Source: Candidatus Saccharimonadota bacterium (GTDB lineage Bacteria > Patescibacteria > Saccharimonadia > Saccharimonadales > Nanosyncoccaceae). Taken from it: a stretch of 7,301 bases of DNA. The translations under genes and the position numbers were made by a program. A model generated the notes under the pieces. It was not told where the DNA came from and did no database searches. It was given only the letters and a program-made list of their open reading frames with translations. Of the stretch, positions 5,901 through 7,301 are shown piece after piece. Position 1 is the first letter of the stretch. Every line of letters begins with the position of its first letter. The stretch covers positions 1 through 7,301 of the forward strand of contig JAFROU010000041.1 of the NCBI GenBank assembly GCA_017429465.1. The letters are read 5' to 3'.

Positions 5901-7301
5901 CGCTCAGCCAGGAGATGGAATATCTACAATCTATGGGCCAAACGAAACCATTACAACAGATTCATCATTCCTAGCTAATGCCGACAGCAATTACAACATT
6001 ACAATGTATGCTATCTGGGTTCAATCCGAAGACAGTCTTCAAGGCTGGACTGGTTGTTCCTCCATGAATGCTGGTGACGTTACTGCCCTTACCGATACCA
6101 GAGATAATAATACTTACGCAGTAGCCAAGCTAGCCGATGGTAATTGTTGGATGATTGAAAACTTAAGATTAGATCTGTCTGCCAACGGGGACGACATTGC
6201 AGTTTACAATACTAATCATCCAACCACCACTTTCGTTTCTGAAGCCCATGCTATGCAAGGTAGTACTTCGACTTGGGACACTTGCCTAAATACAGATTCA
6301 AATTGTTTCGAGCATATTTCGTCTACTACTAGTGATGTCAATAGAAACTATACTGCTTCTCACGATGCGACAAATCAGACATCTCAGTGGTATAGTTATG
6401 GCGCTCATTATAACTGGTATACTGCTACGGCTGGTAATGGCGTCTATGGCACAACTGCTAACACATCGTTGTCTGGCGACATTTGCCCAGCTGGTTGGTT
6501 CTTACCATATGGCAACACTACTACTAATACTGGTAACAGAAGTGGTGGCTTTTACTACTTGGGAGTACAACTACAAGCCACAGCAAACAATCAAAATAGT
6601 GCAAAGAAATGGCTACAATATCCAAACAACTTTGTCTATTCAGGATATTATAGTGGCCAATCTTCCCATAATCGTGGTTATGGTGGCATCTACTGGTCTT
6701 CTACATCTAGCGGCAATTATTTAAGTTACACTGCACAAATATACAATGGTTATCTTAATATATCTAACTCTTCCTATAAAAACAATGGTCTAACCATTCG
6801 TTGCATTGTTAAAAATACACTAGACACAATAACTCTTACGTATAATGCCAACGGCGGTACTGGAGCTCCTGATACAGCCCAAACTGCAACCGGTAATGGA
6901 GTGGCTGGCTTTACAGTAAGCAGTGTTATTCCAACCCGCTCAGGCTTTACCTTCGATGGTTGGAGTGATAAAAATGGGCAGGTTGTAAACGGTGGGGACA
7001 CTTATTATGCTGGAGATATCAATGCTGTACTTTATGCCTTATGGACCAACAATACTTGTAACCCAACCGCTACCACAATTGGAACAGGCAATACTTCTAC
7101 AGATGCAGTTTGTTTACAAGACATGAATAGCACTATTAAAGGTACTATGAGTATTGCCACTGCTTCTACGGGTACTTATACACTAAAAGATGCAAGAGAT
7201 AATCAAGAATATATTATTGCTAAGCTGGTAGATGGTAATGTTTGGATGACTAAGAATCTTAATTTTGCTCCAAGTGAAGACATGTTAATTTCTTCTGCCG
7301 A
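2914..7301 (+). CDS. giant secreted InlB-repeat/FISUMP-domain surface protein, 3' end outside the window
   Basis: The frame is open from ATG 2914 to the last base (1462 codons, no stop). Residues 1-30 form a signal peptide: K/R start, hydrophobic core 10-25, cleavage likely after ASA at 28-30. Residues 31-185 are a Thr/Asn/Ser-rich, beta-strand-like module with two Cys (64, 183). Then come a long InlB-type repeat L1 (186-287), FISUMP A1 (294-557), short InlB S1 (564-634), FISUMP B1 (639-863), S2 (870-944), L2 (948-1035), A2 (1042-1299), S3 (1305-1377) and the start of B2 (1382 on). FISUMP signatures seen are DxRDNxTYxIAKLxDGNxW, CPxGWxLP, YWSST and RC. InlB signatures are YxANGGTG, GYxFxGWS and LYAxW. 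InlB repeats are beta-grasp modules of adhesins and FISUMP domains occur in secreted proteins, so a surface or adhesive role is inferred. No anchor is visible; it may lie beyond the edge. Confidence 0.93.
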   Translation, partial: MQTGTKQIIRVLFLTWLFVTLFVSSNSASAYTASILSAGSVTINLDGTAETGTTTSDLTINTTCPAGYIVQVSGTNASNNHNLYLNGNSSNDTTVIFNSAGTVSSPITLADNTWGIQVGVNTYTGISNTPQDFSIGTSGSYVAGEDITLPVTYGARNGGSLMSGTYTMDNGNVLYTLVMDGTCIPYTITYDGNTATTGIMDTTTYKHEFTPGTTTSFDLYASNFSKTGYGFVGWGTRPLVASTAAELNTAVTNETITIYGPNETITAPSYFDLLPRSSGNKKLYAVWLASQGNLQGWAGCSSMSIGDVTALTDTRDNNTYAIAKLADGNCWMIENSRLDPAGMTLNKTNTNYANQEFIEYASSLSNSTFNTCSTADDNYECIEQYSVGMGNVTGLTANALNGDQSTRWYSYGAMYNWFTATAYTVSDAFSQMPSENYISVPGDICPVGWHLPYGGSDSGTKGGNTSGGFYYLGTELEATASNAASSNIWRSFPNNFIYSGSYDEALVQDRGLSGYYWSPTTTMDGSIFFFNLEGSDVSVAGALDALDSNAGFAIRCVASMPETFTLSYDANGGTGTPASQTTTGNGIASFTISNITPTHSGYTFAGWSDVDGQAIQAGETYSTTETTATLFAKWNNNSCNPSATTIGTGNTSTDAVCLQDINSTIRGTMSIATTSTGTYTLIDARDNKTYTIAKLDDGNIWLTQNLDFAPSVDTFIAANDSDVPGFLVPAASNEFITDDQSYDDSFPITPKVMSDSTYGGYYSFAAAIASTTAYRDRQIITTSICPKGWDLPTVDHFDILGDYVQDPNVMINVPYSFTLPGYRWGTEFYNQGDGFYYWSSTNQDGWNDGFGNYKLQGEAVRCIASNGTGTIHYYANGGTGTMPDQTVEINAGQAKFNEFTAPEHTQFMEWNTEADGSGTPVEEGQSIIGSGLVEGGSISLYAQWQHSYLINYNINGGDEGVMNNITEFSEGESVALIASNFSRPNYGFAGWSTNPNAQPGDGISTIYGPNETITTDSSFLANADSNYNITMYAIWVQSEDSLQGWTGCSSMNAGDVTALTDTRDNNTYAVAKLADGNCWMIENLRLDLSANGDDIAVYNTNHPTTTFVSEAHAMQGSTSTWDTCLNTDSNCFEHISSTTSDVNRNYTASHDATNQTSQWYSYGAHYNWYTATAGNGVYGTTANTSLSGDICPAGWFLPYGNTTTNTGNRSGGFYYLGVQLQATANNQNSAKKWLQYPNNFVYSGYYSGQSSHNRGYGGIYWSSTSSGNYLSYTAQIYNGYLNISNSSYKNNGLTIRCIVKNTLDTITLTYNANGGTGAPDTAQTATGNGVAGFTVSSVIPTRSGFTFDGWSDKNGQVVNGGDTYYAGDINAVLYALWTNNTCNPTATTIGTGNTSTDAVCLQDMNSTIKGTMSIATASTGTYTLKDARDNQEYIIAKLVDGNVWMTKNLNFAPSEDMLISSA
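3469..5745 (+). repeat. super-repeat copy 1 of the giant protein (L1-A1-S1-B1-S2)
   Basis: This is the first complete unit, residues 186-944. L1 (3469-3774) is a long InlB variant with GYGFVGW and IYGPNETIT. A1 (3793-4584) is a FISUMP domain with six Cys (300, 330, 372, 381, 445, 556). S1 (4603-4815) is a short InlB repeat. B1 (4828-5502) is a FISUMP domain with four Cys (639, 657, 785, 862) and with I in place of Cys at the GNxW position. S2 (5521-5745) is a more diverged short InlB repeat with MEW in place of the usual xGW. Equivalent landmarks recur 742-762 residues later, with IYGPNE and the A-type head both offset by exactly 748. Confidence 0.88.
3835..3918 (+). repeat. 84-bp near-identical block, copy 1 (head of FISUMP A1)
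   Basis: It matches 6079-6162 at 81 of 84 bases, with the first 42 bases identical. It encodes the FISUMP head from V308 (DVTALTDTRDNNTYAI) to N335. The three differences are one Ile/Val change and two silent changes. The 45 bases just upstream differ at 11 positions between copies. Confidence 0.92.
5755..7301 (+). repeat. super-repeat copy 2 of the giant protein (L2-A2-S3-start of B2), cut by the window edge
   Basis: The same order recurs: L2 (5755-6018), A2 (6037-6810), S3 (6826-7044) and the first 81 residues of B2 (7057-7301). A2 keeps all six A-type Cys (1048, 1078, 1124, 1131, 1191, 1297), and B2 keeps the first two B-type Cys (1382, 1400, the same 18-residue spacing as copy 1). Over the first 49 codons of B, 128 of 147 bases match copy 1, with most changes synonymous. 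More copies may follow outside the window. Confidence 0.85.
6079..6162 (+). repeat. 84-bp near-identical block, copy 2 (head of FISUMP A2)
   Basis: This is the partner of 3835-3918 at an offset of exactly 2244 bp (748 codons), so it is in frame with it. After the block the two copies diverge quickly into variable inserts. Confidence 0.92.

Noticed and set aside
4115..6724. Several short frames on both strands within 4115-7001 that could be read as separate genes
   Set aside because: All lie inside the continuous plus-strand frame that starts at 2914, whose domain motifs run through the whole region. They are shadows.
1..7301. CRISPR array, insertion sequence, riboswitch or origin of replication
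   Set aside because: I saw no short direct repeats with regular spacers, no transposase or terminal inverted repeats, and no riboswitch core. The repeats present are coding super-repeats.

Overview
The window looks like a chromosomal segment of a Patescibacteria/CPR bacterium, most likely Saccharibacteria (TM7). This is an inference. It rests on a very long secreted protein that alternates Listeria-Bacteroides (InlB B-type) repeats with Fibrobacter-succinogenes-major-paralogous (FISUMP) domains, moderately AT-rich DNA, short intergenic regions and sigma70-type promoters. The clear -10/-35 boxes argue against Bacteroidetes, which use a different promoter consensus. All visible stop codons are TAA and no in-frame TGA is needed, so nothing points to the UGA-glycine code of some CPR groups.

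Left part (1-1130, minus strand): a possible 5' fragment of a gene leaving the window (73 to 1), then a cation diffusion facilitator metal exporter (1109 to 216) with an unusual histidine-rich tail. Its promoter lies back-to-back with that of the next gene.

Middle (1135-2830, plus strand): a tRNA-Arg(UCG) with its own promoter and terminator; an HD-domain phosphohydrolase-like protein with a textbook promoter, a strong Shine-Dalgarno that points to a GTG start, and a strong terminator; and a 193-residue cytoplasmic protein of unknown function. These look like separate transcription units, each with its own extended -10 promoter. Two of them (the exporter and the 193-residue protein) appear to be read from leaderless mRNAs.

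Right part (2853-7301): more than half of the window is one plus-strand reading frame that opens at 2914 and has no stop before the window ends (1462 codons seen). It encodes a signal peptide, a beta-rich N-terminal module, and a long super-repeat of about 750 residues built as long InlB - FISUMP type A - short InlB - FISUMP type B - short InlB. The second copy is cut by the window edge. An 84-bp patch is nearly identical between the two copies while its flanks have diverged, which suggests recent gene conversion. The protein is probably a very large surface or secreted protein, with possible roles in adhesion or host contact. The exporter, tRNA, HD protein and unknown protein show no functional link to it beyond adjacency.
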